A DNA stretch of 64,000 nucleotides from positions 930,001 to 994,000 of the forward strand of contig NZ_JBBHKA010000001.1 of assembly GCF_037572775.1 (NCBI RefSeq), read 5' to 3'. The DNA is from Ramlibacter sp. PS4R-6. GTDB taxonomy: Bacteria; Pseudomonadota; Gammaproteobacteria; Burkholderiales; Burkholderiaceae_C. Under the pieces are notes generated by a model, which made no database searches, was not told the origin of the DNA, and saw only the letters and a list, made by a program, of their open reading frames with translations. The position numbers were made by a program, and so were the translations under genes. Positions 29,181-40,300 of this stretch are shown piece by piece. Each line of letters starts with the position of its first letter. The stretch's first letter is position 1.

Positions 29181-32100
29181 GTGAAACATCTGACCCGACC
29201 CGTCCGCAGGCCTCCGCCTGCGGTAGCTTCCTCCCCCGCCGTGGCGGGCTTCCGCCCGGCTGGCGTAGCGCTGGCGGTGGCGGCGGCCTTCATGGGGGTG
29301 AGCAACGCCTTCGGCCAGCCTGCGGGGGCGCAGGCGATCCAGGGCCAGGCCCTGTTGCAGCAGCAAGGCAACTCGCTGGTGGTCAAGACCACCAACGCGG
29401 CGGGAACGAACCGCTCGGTCATCAACTGGCAAAGCTTCTCGGTGCCCACGGGCAGCACCACGCGCTTTGACCAGCCCACGGCGCAGAGCCTGTCGATCAA
29501 CCGCGTGCTGGGAACGGACCCCAGCGCGATCTTCGGCACCTTGAGCTCCAACGGCCGGCTGGTGCTGGTCAACCCGGCGGGCATTGCCGTGGGAGCCGGA
29601 GCGGTGGTGGATACCGCAGGCTTCACCGCCTCGACGCTGAAGATGAGCGAGGCGGATGCCTTGGCCGGGCGCCTGATCTTCGGGGACGGGCAGCTGGCAG
29701 GCGGGGCGCTGAAGGTGGACGGCAGCATCGTGGCGCGAAGCGGCGATGTGGTGCTCATTGCGCCGAACGTGCAGGTGGGCCAGCAGGCGCTGGTGCAGGC
29801 GCCCAACGGGGCGACGCTCCTGGCGGCGGGCCAGAAGGTGGAGCTGACGGGGCGCGGCCTGGAAGGCATCGTGATGCAGGTGCAGGCGCCGGCCAACGAG
29901 GCGGTGAACCTGGGCACGCTGCAAGGCGATGCGGTGGGAGTCTTTGCCGGAACACTGAAGCACAGCGGCCTGGTCAGCGCCAACGCGGTCACCATCGAAG
30001 GCGGCAAGGTCGTGCTGAAGGCCGCAGGCGACAACCTGGTCGACGGCGTCACGACTGCGAAGGCGGGCGACAAGGGCGGCAGTGTGGACGTGCTGGGCGA
30101 GCGCGTGGCGCTGTACGGCAACGCCAGCATCGATGCCAGCGGCGCCAAGGGCGGCGGCAGCGTGCGCATCGGCGGCGACCTGCATGGCGCGAATGCGCAG
30201 GTCCCGAATGCACGCAGCACCTTCGTGGGCAGCGACGTGCAAGTCAAGGCCGACGCCACGCTGGACGGCGATGGCGGGACCGTGGTGGTCTGGTCGAACG
30301 ACGCCACGCGCTTCGGCGGCAGCATCAGCGCACGCGGGGGCGAAAGCGCCGGCAACGGCGGCTCCGTCGAAGTCTCCGGCAAGGACTACCTCGAGTACCG
30401 CGGGCGGGCGGATTTGCGGGCCCCCAAGGGCGCGGGCGGCACGCTGCTCCTCGACCCCAGTGACATCCTGATCACGGCCGGGCCGGACACGCTGACGCTT
30501 TCCGGGACCAACCCGTACAGCTTCGGCAGCGGCGTCAGCACCGCGACGATCACGCCGGGCACCATCGAGGGCCAACTCGCGTTCGGCCACGTCATCCTGG
30601 ACACCAACACGGGCAGCGGCGGCAGCGGCAACATCACGCTGAGCAACCTCAGCAGCATCAGCTGGGGCAACACGAACACCTTGATGCTCGATGCGGCCGG
30701 AAGCATCCAGTTGAACGGCCCGATCACCGCAGCGTCGGGAACCCTGGGCCTGAAGGCGACGACCGGCATCGCACAAGCCGGCACCGGCGCGGGCGTCACC
30801 GTCGGCAAGCTCTGGGCCTACACCTCGGGCGGCAACCTCGCGCTGGATGGCGCCGGGAACAGCATCGGCCAGGCGGCGATGGCGAATACGGGCGTGGGAC
30901 AGACGCGCCTGGTCACGGGCAGTTCGCTGACCATCGGCTACGTCGCGTCGAACACCGGCCACGGCGATCTCTCCGGCGTGGTGGCCAATGGCGGCGGCAC
31001 CTTGTCCGTGACGGGAGGCAACCTCGTCATCGACGACAGCGCCGCGGCATCGCCCAACGGCGTGAAGTCGAGCGGCGGCAACTTCACCCTCAGCGCGCCG
31101 AACGGCACGCTGTCGCAGGTCACGCCGATCACCGGCGTGAATGCGCTGTCGGTGACCGCGAAGGACATCGACCTCACGGCCCAGAATTCCGTGGCCGCGC
31201 TCGGCATCTCCCAGACCGACAACACGGCCGGGGACGTCGCTTTCACCAACAACCGCAGCGCGAACCTCACGCTCGGCAGCATCAGCCTGGCGAACGCTTC
31301 GGGCGCCCTCACCGTGCGCGAGAACGCCGGCGACCTGGTGCTCAACGCGAACATCAACGCGGGCCCCGCTTCGACCGTGTCCCTGCGCGCCGACATGGGC
31401 AACATCCGCCAGCAAGCCGGCGGCATCGCGGCGCTGAACCTCGAGGCGGTCGCCGACATGGGCTCCGTGACGCTGTCGAGCGGCACCAACGCCGTGCAGG
31501 TCGTTGCCGGCAGCGCGGGCGCGGCCGGGGGGTTCCTGTTCACCAACGGTTCCGCCTTCACGGTCGGCAGCGCAGGCGGGTCGAACGGCATCTGGTCGTC
31601 CGCCGGCGTCTCCATCGCGAGCAGCACCGGCGGCATCACCGTCGTCGACAACATCACCGCCAGTGCCGGGGGCATTGCCGTCAATTCGGCAGGGCCCGTG
31701 ACGATCGGCGCGAGCGCGCAGGTGACGCTCGATGCGACCGGCCCCATCACCTTGCACGCCGGGTCCGGCGACCTCGACCTCGGTGACTTCTACTCGCAGG
31801 TGTTCTCGCACGGCGGCAACATCCTGATCGAGGCCACCGGGGCCGGCGCCAGCATCGTCGGCAGCAACAGCGAGATCCGCAGCAGCGGCTTCGGTACCGC
31901 GGGCACGATCACGCTGACCGCCTCGAACAAGGTCGAGGCGGGACTGGTCGACAGTTCGGGCGGATCGGCAAGCGCCTACGGCGTGTCCGGCGGCACGATC
32001 TCGATCTCGGCCGGCAACGGCGGCGTCACGATCCACAACCAGCTCGATTCCTCGGGCGGCGACGGCGATGACGGCGCGTCGTCCGGGCCGGGCGGCCATG

Positions 32101-35100
32101 CCGGGAACATCACCATCACGTCGACCGGCCCGGTCGACCTGCCGTGGGTGAGCGCCTACGGCGGCGAGGGGTATGGCACGGGCAACGGCGGCAACGGCGC
32201 GACGGTCTCCATCTCGATCACGAGCGGCACCGGCGGCATCACGAGCCCCGGCATCGAGACCTTCGGCGGCGGCACGGATTCCGGCGCCGGCGGCACTGGC
32301 GGGACGGTGCAGCTCTCGGGCAGCGGCCCGATCGCCGTGGACAGCTTTGCGACCTGGGGCGGCAGCGCGTTTGCGGCCGGTGGCTCGGGCGGGTTCGCCG
32401 GCAGCGTGTTCGTCACCACCAGCGGCGCCGTCACCATCTCGGACGGCATCGAAGCCTACGGCGGCGACGCTTTCGGCTCGGCCAACGCCGGCAACGGCGG
32501 CACCGTCTCCATTTCCAGCGGCGCAGGCGGCACGTCGATCGGCTGGATCGACACCTACGGCGGCGCGTCCGACAGCGGCTTCGGCGGCTACGGCGGCGGC
32601 GTGACGCTGGGCAGCACGGGCTCGATCAGTGTCGACAGCATCTCGACATGGGGCGGCTCCAGCAACATCAACGGCCCGGGCGGGTGGGGCGGCAACGTCC
32701 TGATCCAGTCCGGTACCGCAGGCGGCGTTTCCGTGTCCGGCTCGATCGACACCACGGGCGGCGACGGCAACGGCCTGTGGAACGGTGGCACGGCGGGCTG
32801 GGTGTCCATCATCGCCGGCTCGGGCGGCGCCAGCGTCGGCTCGCTCTCGGCCGGCGGCGGCCAGGCCTGGGACGGCGGCAACGCCGGCAGCGGCGGCAAC
32901 GTCTGGATCAGCACGACCGGCGCGCTGAGCGTCGGCCGCATCTACGCCCGCGGCGGCGACGCCAGTGGCAACGACGGCGGCTCCGGCGGCATGGGCGGCA
33001 CCGTCACGCTGAACGCGGCCGGCATCTCCGGGATCGGCGACATCGACACCTCCGGCGGCTGGGGCGCGGACCACAGCGCCGGCCCCGGCGGCGGTGGCGG
33101 CATGGCCGGCGGCATCTCGATCTACCAGGGCGCGGGCGACCTGTCGGTCGGCGGCGTGACCTTCAGCGCCAACGGCGGCGACGGCGGCGATTCCTCGGCG
33201 CCCGCGGCGCAGCCCGGCGGCACGGGCGGCAACGGCGGCACGATCGCCATCGAAGCCGGCGCGGGCAAGGTGGCCCTGTCGTCGGTGTACCTCGAGACCG
33301 ATGGCGGCTACGGCGGGCAGGACATCACCAGCGCCGTGTCGGCGGACGGCCTGACGCGCGCCTCGTACATCACGGCAGCCACCAGCATCGCGCTGCCCGG
33401 CTACGTGGTGACCGGCGGCGACCTCAGCCTGCGCGCGTACGGCGGCAACATCACGCAAAGCGCCGGCGCGCAGATCGCCGCGCCTGGCGTGCTGGCGATT
33501 GCCGACACAGGTTCCGTGTCGCTCGATGCCGCCAGCAACTCGGTCGCCAAGATCGCGGGCTACGCGGGTTCGGGCAGCTTCGCGTTCACCAACGCCAACT
33601 CCGTCGACGCGGGCAGCGTGCTGGGCTCCTATGGCGTGAAGGGCAGCGGCGTGACCCTCACGTCGGTGGGCGGCAACGTGCACGTGTCCGACACGACCTA
33701 TGGCGTCGACGGCCTCACGGGGACGGTGTCGCTCAGCTCCGCGACCGGCGACGTCACGCAGGATGCGGGCACGAAGATTTCGGGGGCCGTGCTCGCCGTC
33801 ACTGCGGACGGAACGATCGTCCTGACCAGCCCGCTGAACCAGGTGCAGCAATTCACCGCGGCCAACACCGGCGGCGGCTCGATCTACTTCGGCAACAGCC
33901 GCGGCGCGGGCCTGCAGCTGGGCGCGGTGAGCGTCGGGCCCGGCAGCGGCTCGATCGACATCAACGAGTACGGCGGCGACCTCACGGTGGCCGGCTCGAT
34001 CACGCCCGGCAGCGGCGGCGGCGTCTACCTGCGCGCCGAGTCGCCGGGCGGCGGCATCCGCCAGGGCGCAGGCGGCTCCGTGGTCTCCGACACCATCGTG
34101 CTCGCGGCGGGCAGCAACGGCATCGGCACGCTGGCGGCGCCGCTGCAGACGGCCTCGGTCAGCAGCACCTGGTACGCGATCGACGCGAACACCGCGGGCG
34201 CGAGCCCGGGTTCGGTCTACATCTCGCACACCGGCGTGGCCGACATCGTGAACGCCTCGGTCGCGACCGCCGGCCCGTTCTTCGTGGGCGCCAGCGGCAA
34301 CCTCAACATCGGCAGCGACGTCACGACCACCGGCAGCGTCGCGCTCAAGAGCGGCGGCCTGCTGTCGCTGGGCAGCAGCGTCACGGTCTCCGGCGGCAGC
34401 GTGAAGCTGGTGGCCGATTCGCTGTCGCTGCCGGCGTCGTCGGTCAGCGCGCCGGGGCCGACCGGCCTGATCGAAGTCGATTCGTACGCGCCCCTGCAAG
34501 GCATCGAACTCGGCGCCGCCACGCAATCGGGCTACCTGCACATCGCCTCGCTCTCGCCCTTCTCGACCGGCGGCATCCTGCGCGTCGGCTCGAACGGGTC
34601 GGGCAACCTGTACGTGGGGGGCGCGGTCGACGGCAGCGCGGTGAACACGCTGACGCTGCAATCCGGCGGCACGATCACCCAGTCCGGGACCGGCACCATC
34701 ACCGCGAACAACCTGGCGGTCAAGGCGCTGGGCGACGTGAGCCTGGTGAGCGCCAGCAACGCGGTGACGAACCTCACGGGCGTCGTCGGCGACGGCAGCA
34801 CCGACCGCAACTTCCAGTTCAAGAACGCGTCGGCGCTGAACGTGGGCAGCGGCATCGACGGGCTCAACGGCATCTTCGTGCAGGGTGGCGCGGGCGGCTA
34901 CAACGCCGCAGCGCCTTCCGGCTACATCGCGCTCGTGGCCGCGAGCGGCTCGCTCACGCAGGACGCGCTGGGCCTCATCGGCGGCAAGGCGGTGTACGTG
35001 CAGGGCGACAGCGTCGTCCTCGACCAGGCCAATCCCACCGGCGTGATCGCCGGCCGCGCGATGGGTGCGCTGCCGGGATCGGTCTTCAAGTACACGAGCT

Positions 35101-37196
35101 CGAACGGCATCAACCTGAACTCGGTGGGCGGCTTCGCGGGCGTGCAGGCCACGGCCAGCACGGCGACGACGGCGATCGAGCTGCAAGGCACCGACATCAA
35201 CCAGGCCGCCGGCGCGACGCTGCTCACGCCGCGCGGGGTCAAGCTGACGGCCACCAGCGGCGGCGTGCAGCTCACGGACACGGGCAACAACGTCGGCTCG
35301 CTCGCCGTGCCCAGCGCTTCCTTCGTCGACTACCGCAACAGCGGCGCGCTGACCATCGGTGTGCTGGGCGGCGGCGTCAACGCGACGAACAACGTCGACG
35401 TGCGCTCGGCCGACGCACTCACCGTCGCATCGGCGGTCGCCTCCGGCACCGGCGCGCGCCTGGAGGCCAACGGCGCGGGCAAGGACCTCGCGGTCAATGC
35501 ATCGGTCGACGCCGGCACCGGCACGCTGATGCTCACGGCGGCGCACGACGTGCTGCTGTCGGGCGCGACGCTGTCGGGCGCATCGGGGCAGCTGTCGGCC
35601 GGCAACTCCGTGAAGGTGCAAGCCGGCCCGGCCACGACGCTACAAACCAGCCTCTCAGGCGCGACCGTCACCATCGACGGCACGTTGAACGTCGGCGCCG
35701 CGTCCGCGATCGACGTCGTGGCGCTGAACGCCGGCGGCATCGTCACCGGCAACGCCGACCTCACGGTCAACACCTCGCTCGCGTGGTCGGGCGGTTCGAT
35801 GTCGGGCACCGGCAAGACCATCGTGGGCGCCGGCGCGGCCGCCGGCATCACCGGCGCGGTGTCGCTGACACGGCCCCTGGAGAACAACGGAACCGTCACG
35901 CTGTCGGGTTCGGGCGTCGTCACGGTGGGCACCGGTGCCTCCTTCGACAACAACACGGGCGCGCAGCTCGACATCCAGGGCGGCGGCTTCTCCGGCGGCG
36001 GGGGCGGCGCCTTCACCAACAACGCCGTCGTCAGCCTCAACGCGACCGGCACGCACGCGATCGCGGGCTTCTCCTCGTTCGCGAACAACGGCGCGCTCGA
36101 CGTCAATTCGGGCACGCTGCAGTTCGGCTCCGGCGTGTTCACGTCGAACGCCGGCACGGTGTGGATCGCTTCCGGCGCGACGCTGGACAACTCGGGCTCG
36201 AGCCTCACCAACCAGTCGACCGGCTTGGTGCATGGCGACGGCACGCTCGACCTGGGCGCGGGTTCGTTCACCAACTTCGGCACGATCAATCCCGGGCCCG
36301 GCGGCGCGGTGGGCACGCTCACGATCAACGCGGCGGGCGGCATCACCCTGGGCGCGGGCAGCGTGCTCGACATCGACGTCGCGTCGGCGTCGAGTTTCGA
36401 CGTGCTGGCCACGAACGGCAATGTGACGATCGACCCGGCGAGCAACGTCAACGTGAACAGCGTCGGCTACGTGTACAACCCGGGCGACGCGTTCGCCGTG
36501 GTGACCAGCAGCGGCGGCACGATCAGCGGCAGCGCGAACGTGACGGCGGGCTATTCGCAGGCGATCGCGCCCGCGCCGGCCGCATTCGTGATCACCGCGA
36601 CACCGGCGCCGTCGCCGGCGCCGAGCCCCTCGCCGTCGCCGAGCCCGTCACCCTCGCCGTCGCCGAGTCCGTCACCCTCGCCGTCGCCGTCGCCGTCGCC
36701 GAGTCCGTCACCCTCGCCGTCGCCGAGTCCGTCGCCGTCGCCGAGTCCGTCACCCTCGCCGAGTCCGTCACCCTCGCCGAGTCCGTCACCCTCGCCGAGT
36801 CCGCCGTCGCCGAGCCCGACGCCGGCCCCCACGGCCGCACCGACGCCCGCTCCCACAGCCTCGCCCGCGCCGACCGCGGCGCCGACGCCGGCGCCCACGG
36901 CCGCGCCGACACCCGCTCCGACGGCCGCGCCGACACCGCCGCCGACCGCAGCACCCACACCGGCTCCGACGGCGGCTCCCGAGCCGCCGCCGCCCCCGGC
37001 CCCGGCGACACCGTTGGTCGACCAGATCATTGATTTGCTGAAAGGCGATCACGAAACCGCGCAGCAGGTGGTCGCGCAGCTGGATACGAGCCCGCTCACC
37101 ACCTTCACGACGCTGGTGCTGAAGGAAGAAAAGAAGCAAGACGAAGAGAAAAAGGCCGACGGGCCGGCACTGGTCGTGAACCAGTGCACAAAGTAG
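29181..37196 (+). CDS. Giant filamentous-haemagglutinin-type secreted protein (2671 aa)
   Basis: The protein begins with a basic segment and signal peptide (about residues 1-46, ending SNAFG). A two-partner-secretion N-terminal domain follows (about 47-340), with INWQSFSV and [18 protein letters not shown] corresponding to the family's NPxGI region. Residues about 340-2470 are Gly/Ser/Thr/Asn-rich beta-strand repeats with glycine-rich turns (GGNGGT, GSGG), as in beta-helical adhesins. Then come a Pro-Ser and Pro-Thr-Ala tract (about 2475-2611) and a 60-residue C-terminal module ending CTK. I infer export by Sec, then across the outer membrane by a TpsB partner not found in this window, for adhesion or biofilm. 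GTG 29181 is set by the signal peptide; the ribosome site is weak. Confidence 0.88.
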   Translation: MKHLTRPVRRPPPAVASSPAVAGFRPAGVALAVAAAFMGVSNAFGQPAGAQAIQGQALLQQQGNSLVVKTTNAAGTNRSVINWQSFSVPTGSTTRFDQPTAQSLSINRVLGTDPSAIFGTLSSNGRLVLVNPAGIAVGAGAVVDTAGFTASTLKMSEADALAGRLIFGDGQLAGGALKVDGSIVARSGDVVLIAPNVQVGQQALVQAPNGATLLAAGQKVELTGRGLEGIVMQVQAPANEAVNLGTLQGDAVGVFAGTLKHSGLVSANAVTIEGGKVVLKAAGDNLVDGVTTAKAGDKGGSVDVLGERVALYGNASIDASGAKGGGSVRIGGDLHGANAQVPNARSTFVGSDVQVKADATLDGDGGTVVVWSNDATRFGGSISARGGESAGNGGSVEVSGKDYLEYRGRADLRAPKGAGGTLLLDPSDILITAGPDTLTLSGTNPYSFGSGVSTATITPGTIEGQLAFGHVILDTNTGSGGSGNITLSNLSSISWGNTNTLMLDAAGSIQLNGPITAASGTLGLKATTGIAQAGTGAGVTVGKLWAYTSGGNLALDGAGNSIGQAAMANTGVGQTRLVTGSSLTIGYVASNTGHGDLSGVVANGGGTLSVTGGNLVIDDSAAASPNGVKSSGGNFTLSAPNGTLSQVTPITGVNALSVTAKDIDLTAQNSVAALGISQTDNTAGDVAFTNNRSANLTLGSISLANASGALTVRENAGDLVLNANINAGPASTVSLRADMGNIRQQAGGIAALNLEAVADMGSVTLSSGTNAVQVVAGSAGAAGGFLFTNGSAFTVGSAGGSNGIWSSAGVSIASSTGGITVVDNITASAGGIAVNSAGPVTIGASAQVTLDATGPITLHAGSGDLDLGDFYSQVFSHGGNILIEATGAGASIVGSNSEIRSSGFGTAGTITLTASNKVEAGLVDSSGGSASAYGVSGGTISISAGNGGVTIHNQLDSSGGDGDDGASSGPGGHAGNITITSTGPVDLPWVSAYGGEGYGTGNGGNGATVSISITSGTGGITSPGIETFGGGTDSGAGGTGGTVQLSGSGPIAVDSFATWGGSAFAAGGSGGFAGSVFVTTSGAVTISDGIEAYGGDAFGSANAGNGGTVSISSGAGGTSIGWIDTYGGASDSGFGGYGGGVTLGSTGSISVDSISTWGGSSNINGPGGWGGNVLIQSGTAGGVSVSGSIDTTGGDGNGLWNGGTAGWVSIIAGSGGASVGSLSAGGGQAWDGGNAGSGGNVWISTTGALSVGRIYARGGDASGNDGGSGGMGGTVTLNAAGISGIGDIDTSGGWGADHSAGPGGGGGMAGGISIYQGAGDLSVGGVTFSANGGDGGDSSAPAAQPGGTGGNGGTIAIEAGAGKVALSSVYLETDGGYGGQDITSAVSADGLTRASYITAATSIALPGYVVTGGDLSLRAYGGNITQSAGAQIAAPGVLAIADTGSVSLDAASNSVAKIAGYAGSGSFAFTNANSVDAGSVLGSYGVKGSGVTLTSVGGNVHVSDTTYGVDGLTGTVSLSSATGDVTQDAGTKISGAVLAVTADGTIVLTSPLNQVQQFTAANTGGGSIYFGNSRGAGLQLGAVSVGPGSGSIDINEYGGDLTVAGSITPGSGGGVYLRAESPGGGIRQGAGGSVVSDTIVLAAGSNGIGTLAAPLQTASVSSTWYAIDANTAGASPGSVYISHTGVADIVNASVATAGPFFVGASGNLNIGSDVTTTGSVALKSGGLLSLGSSVTVSGGSVKLVADSLSLPASSVSAPGPTGLIEVDSYAPLQGIELGAATQSGYLHIASLSPFSTGGILRVGSNGSGNLYVGGAVDGSAVNTLTLQSGGTITQSGTGTITANNLAVKALGDVSLVSASNAVTNLTGVVGDGSTDRNFQFKNASALNVGSGIDGLNGIFVQGGAGGYNAAAPSGYIALVAASGSLTQDALGLIGGKAVYVQGDSVVLDQANPTGVIAGRAMGALPGSVFKYTSSNGINLNSVGGFAGVQATASTATTAIELQGTDINQAAGATLLTPRGVKLTATSGGVQLTDTGNNVGSLAVPSASFVDYRNSGALTIGVLGGGVNATNNVDVRSADALTVASAVASGTGARLEANGAGKDLAVNASVDAGTGTLMLTAAHDVLLSGATLSGASGQLSAGNSVKVQAGPATTLQTSLSGATVTIDGTLNVGAASAIDVVALNAGGIVTGNADLTVNTSLAWSGGSMSGTGKTIVGAGAAAGITGAVSLTRPLENNGTVTLSGSGVVTVGTGASFDNNTGAQLDIQGGGFSGGGGGAFTNNAVVSLNATGTHAIAGFSSFANNGALDVNSGTLQFGSGVFTSNAGTVWIASGATLDNSGSSLTNQSTGLVHGDGTLDLGAGSFTNFGTINPGPGGAVGTLTINAAGGITLGAGSVLDIDVASASSFDVLATNGNVTIDPASNVNVNSVGYVYNPGDAFAVVTSSGGTISGSANVTAGYSQAIAPAPAAFVITATPAPSPAPSPSPSPSPSPSPSPSPSPSPSPSPSPSPSPSPSPSPSPSPSPSPSPSPSPSPSPSPSPSPPSPSPTPAPTAAPTPAPTASPAPTAAPTPAPTAAPTPAPTAAPTPPPTAAPTPAPTAAPEPPPPPAPATPLVDQIIDLLKGDHETAQQVVAQLDTSPLTTFTTLVLKEEKKQDEEKKADGPALVVNQCTK
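29232..30188 (+). repeat. 957-bp duplicated block, copy 1
   Basis: This block aligns without gaps to 37424-38380, exactly 8192 bases downstream. By eye I count about 15 mismatches, all at silent positions, so both encode the same 319 residues covering most of the signal peptide and the TPS domain. It ends abruptly after the residues DLHG, where the two genes diverge. Confidence 0.93.
36603..37013 (+). repeat. Proline-rich tandem repeat tract of the first adhesin
   Basis: About 36603-36818 encodes alternating Pro-Ser from short DNA repeats (CCGTCG and CCGAGT units, with an 18-base higher-order repeat). The rest, to about 37013, encodes Pro-Thr-Pro-Ala-Pro-Thr-Ala-Ala units. The repeat units keep the frame, so slippage would change length rather than switch the gene off. 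Confidence 0.9.
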
Positions 37197-37226
37197 TTAC
37201 CGATTCCATCCTCCTGTTGCAGGGTT

Positions 37227-37246
37227 CTTGCGGCATATGCCGCAAG
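37227..37246 (+). terminator. Perfect 20-bp palindrome, likely terminator
   Basis: CTTGCGGCAT is followed directly by its reverse complement. As RNA it gives an 8-bp stem with an ATAT loop, 30 bases after the adhesin stop, followed by a T-rich stretch (CCTTGTTTTGCTTT). The position favours a terminator. Being symmetric, it could also bind a dimeric regulator of the next gene. Confidence 0.6.
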
Positions 37247-37273
37247 TGCCTTGTTTTGCTTTGGTTACGCGTG

Positions 37274-37302
37274 TTGCAGCTGTAGTAACGCTGTGCTACC
37301 GT
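37274..37302 (+). promoter_or_regulatory. Predicted promoter of the 1607-aa adhesin gene
   Basis: TTGCAG (37274-37279) and TACCGT (37297-37302) are separated by 17 bases, as at 29085-29113. The spacer shares GTAAC and the end TGCTACCGT with that site. This suggests that both adhesin genes answer to the same regulation. Confidence 0.5.
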
Positions 37303-37314
37303 AACCCGCATCCT

Positions 37315-37341
37315 GGGACCAGAGTCCCGGCCCACGGCCGG
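37315..37341 (+). promoter_or_regulatory. Two overlapping leader hairpins
   Basis: GGGAC/GTCCC around CAGA (37315-37328) and CCGGCC/GGCCGG around CAC (37327-37341) share bases 37327-37328, so they compete. They lie in the leader of the second adhesin gene. No known riboswitch could be assigned. Confidence 0.4.
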
Positions 37342-37381
37342 GGGGCAAAGCGCCGCGAGGCCTTGCCGGAAAGAGCATCGC

Positions 37382-40300
37382 GTGAACAAGCCAAGCAGAC
37401 CGCGGCACGTCGCCGCTGCACCTTCCCCCGCCGTGGCGGGCTTCCGTCCGGCTGGCGTAGCGCTGGCGGTGGCGGCGGCCTTCATGGGGGTGAGCAACGC
37501 CTTCGGCCAGCCTGCGGGAGCGCAGGCGATCCAGGGCCAGGCCCTGCTGCAGCAGCAAGGCAACTCGCTGGTGGTCAAGACCACCAACGCGGCAGGAACG
37601 AACCGCTCGGTCATCAACTGGCAAAGCTTCTCGGTGCCCACGGGCAGCACCACGCGCTTTGACCAGCCCACGGCGCAGAGCCTGTCGATCAACCGCGTGC
37701 TGGGAACGGACCCCAGCGCGATCTTCGGCACCCTGAGCTCCAACGGCCGGCTGGTGCTGGTCAACCCGGCGGGCATTGCCGTGGGAGCCGGAGCGGTGGT
37801 GGATACCGCAGGCTTTACGGCCTCGACGCTGAAGATGAGCGAGGCCGATGCGCTGGCCGGGCGCCTGATCTTCGGGGACGGGCAGCTGGCAGGCGGGGCG
37901 CTGAAGGTGGACGGCAGCATCGTGGCGCGAAGCGGCGATGTGGTGCTCATTGCGCCGAACGTGCAGGTGGGCCAGCAGGCGCTGGTGCAGGCGCCCAACG
38001 GGGCGACGCTCCTGGCGGCGGGCCAGAAGGTGGAGCTGACGGGCCGCGGCCTGGAAGGCATCGTGATGCAGGTGCAGGCGCCGGCCAACGAGGCGGTGAA
38101 CCTGGGCACGCTGCAAGGCGATGCGGTGGGAGTCTTTGCCGGAACGCTGAAGCACAGCGGCCTGGTCAGCGCCAACGCGGTCACCATCGAAGGCGGCAAG
38201 GTGGTGCTGAAAGCCGCAGGCGACAACCTGGTCGATGGCGTCACGACTGCGAAGGCGGGCGACAAGGGCGGCAGTGTGGACGTGCTGGGCGAGCGCGTGG
38301 CGCTGTACGGCAACGCCAGCATCGATGCCAGCGGCGCCAAGGGCGGCGGCAGCGTGCGCATCGGCGGCGACCTGCATGGCGACAACGCGCAGGTGCCCAA
38401 CGCGCAGTTCACGTTCGTGGGCGAGAACGCCAGGATCAACGCCGACGCCACGCAAAGCGGCGACGGCGGCCGCGTCATCGTGTGGTCCGACGACACCACG
38501 CGCTACTGGGGCCAGATCAGCGCCAAGGGCGGCGCGCAAGGCGGCAACGGCGGCTTCGCCGAAGTGTCGGGCAGGAAGCACCTGGACTTCGCGGGCGCGG
38601 CCGACCTGCGGGCCGCGGCGGGCAAGGCCGGCACGCTGCTGCTCGACCCGAACGATCTGTACATCGACTCGGGCCCGAACGACGCCGGCAGCGTGGCCGC
38701 CGGCGGTGGCTGGGTCTTCGGCGGCAGCAGCCCGACGAACCACCTGAACGTCAACATCCTGCAGACGCAGCTCGGCTTGTCGGACGTGTTGGTCAAGACG
38801 ACCGCGAGCGTGGCCGGGGGCAACGGCGACATCTTCGTGGATGCGCCCGTTACCTGGAGCAGCGCACACATGCTCGCGCTCACGGCGGACCGGAACATCG
38901 AAGTCAATTCCGCGATGAGCGCAGGAAGCGCCAGCGGCATGCTCGTGCTGTCAGCTGGCAGCGCGATCAACCAGGCCGCGCCGATCACCGTTCCCAAGTT
39001 GATGGTGTTCTCCGGCGGCCTGGCCGACCTCAGCAACTCCGGCAACACGGTGGGCACGCTCGCGGCCGTCTCGGGCTCGCTGAACTTCGTGAATTCGACG
39101 GACCTGACCATCGGCACGCTCTCGGCGAGCGGGGTGGTGACGGCGACCGTCCCCGGCGTGCAATTCCACTCGTCGGTGTCGATCACCGCGGCTTCCGGGG
39201 ACCTCACGGTGAGCCAGCCGATCAAGGCGTTCGACCCGAGCGCCACGGTCGCGCTCGAGGCGACCACCGGCACCATCTGGCTGAACGCGAACCTGACCGC
39301 GGCCTCCACCGCCTCCATTGCCTCGGCCGGACTCTACGCGGGCAACTCGATCAACCAGGACAGCGGCGCATCGGTCACCGCGCAGACGCTCGGCATCTAC
39401 GCCGGCAACGCGGTGTCGATGAACGGCAGCAACAAAGTCGCCACGCTCGGCGTTACCGGGGGCTCGGCGGGCGGCAACTTCTCGTTCACGAACACAGCCC
39501 CGCTGGCCCTCGAGTGGTACGACGAAGCGTTCTGGGCCGATGGCGTCGAATGGGGGACGGGCAACGTCTCGATCACCACGACCGGCACGAACTCGCACGT
39601 CGATGTCAACTCCGACATCTCCGCCGGCGGCAAGGTGTCGATCACCTCGTCGGGCAACATCAACTCGGGTTCCTTCACCTCCGTCGGCGGCGGCTCCGTC
39701 GTGCTGAGTGCCAGCGGCAACATCGGGGTGGGCCCGGTCTCGACCAGCGGCGCGGTCGGCAGCGGTGCCACCGACGGGTCGGTCTCGATGACCGCGGGCG
39801 GCAGCATCAGCTTCAACACGATCGACACGTCGGCAGCGAGCGCGGTCAATGGCGGCAAGGTTTCGCTCAGCGCCGGCGCGGGCGGCATCAGCGGCTACGG
39901 CATCTACACCTATGGCGGCGACAGCAGCCTGGGCGCCGGCGGGACCGGCGGCGCGGTGGAACTCAAGGCCACCTCCACCGGGTACGTCAGCGTCTACGAG
40001 ATCCGGACCGGCGGCGGCTCGGGCGGCAGCGGCGCCGCGGGCGGCACCGGCGGCGCCGTGACGATCGGCACTGCGTCCGGCTTCATCAACGTCTCCTACA
40101 TCGACACGAGCGGCAGCGACGGCGCCGACAGCGGCGGCGCGGAAGCGGGCGGCACGGGCGGCGCGGTGTCGATCACGTCGACCGGCGCCGGCATCCTGCT
40201 CAGCCAGGTGACCGCCGAAGGCGGGGACGGCTACGGCGGCGGCACGGGCGGAAACGGCGGCGTGATCACGATCTCGTCCGGGGCCTCGCTCGGCGTCGGC

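Larger units (their letters stand above)
37197..37381. other. 185-base gap between the two adhesin genes
   Basis: It contains a 20-base perfect palindrome (37227-37246), a promoter-like pair (37274-37302) and two overlapping leader hairpins (37315-37341). No gene was seen. Confidence 0.7.

Noticed and set aside
28932..35621. Very long antisense open frame (over 2200 codons) opposite the first adhesin
   Set aside because: It mirrors the codon bias of the GC-rich repeat gene; it is Arg/Ala/His-rich, has no recognisable domain and no start signal. Similar shadow frames occur opposite secD, DUF1631, dacB and other genes.
36603..37013. Regular repeats that might look like a CRISPR array or minisatellite outside genes
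   Set aside because: The units are short, without unique spacers, and are in frame within the Pro-rich part of the adhesin.
37315..37372. Cyclic di-GMP riboswitch before the second adhesin
   Set aside because: A GGCAAAGC stretch recalls the GEMM core, but the two expected stems and the conserved GCACAGGGCAAACC part are missing.
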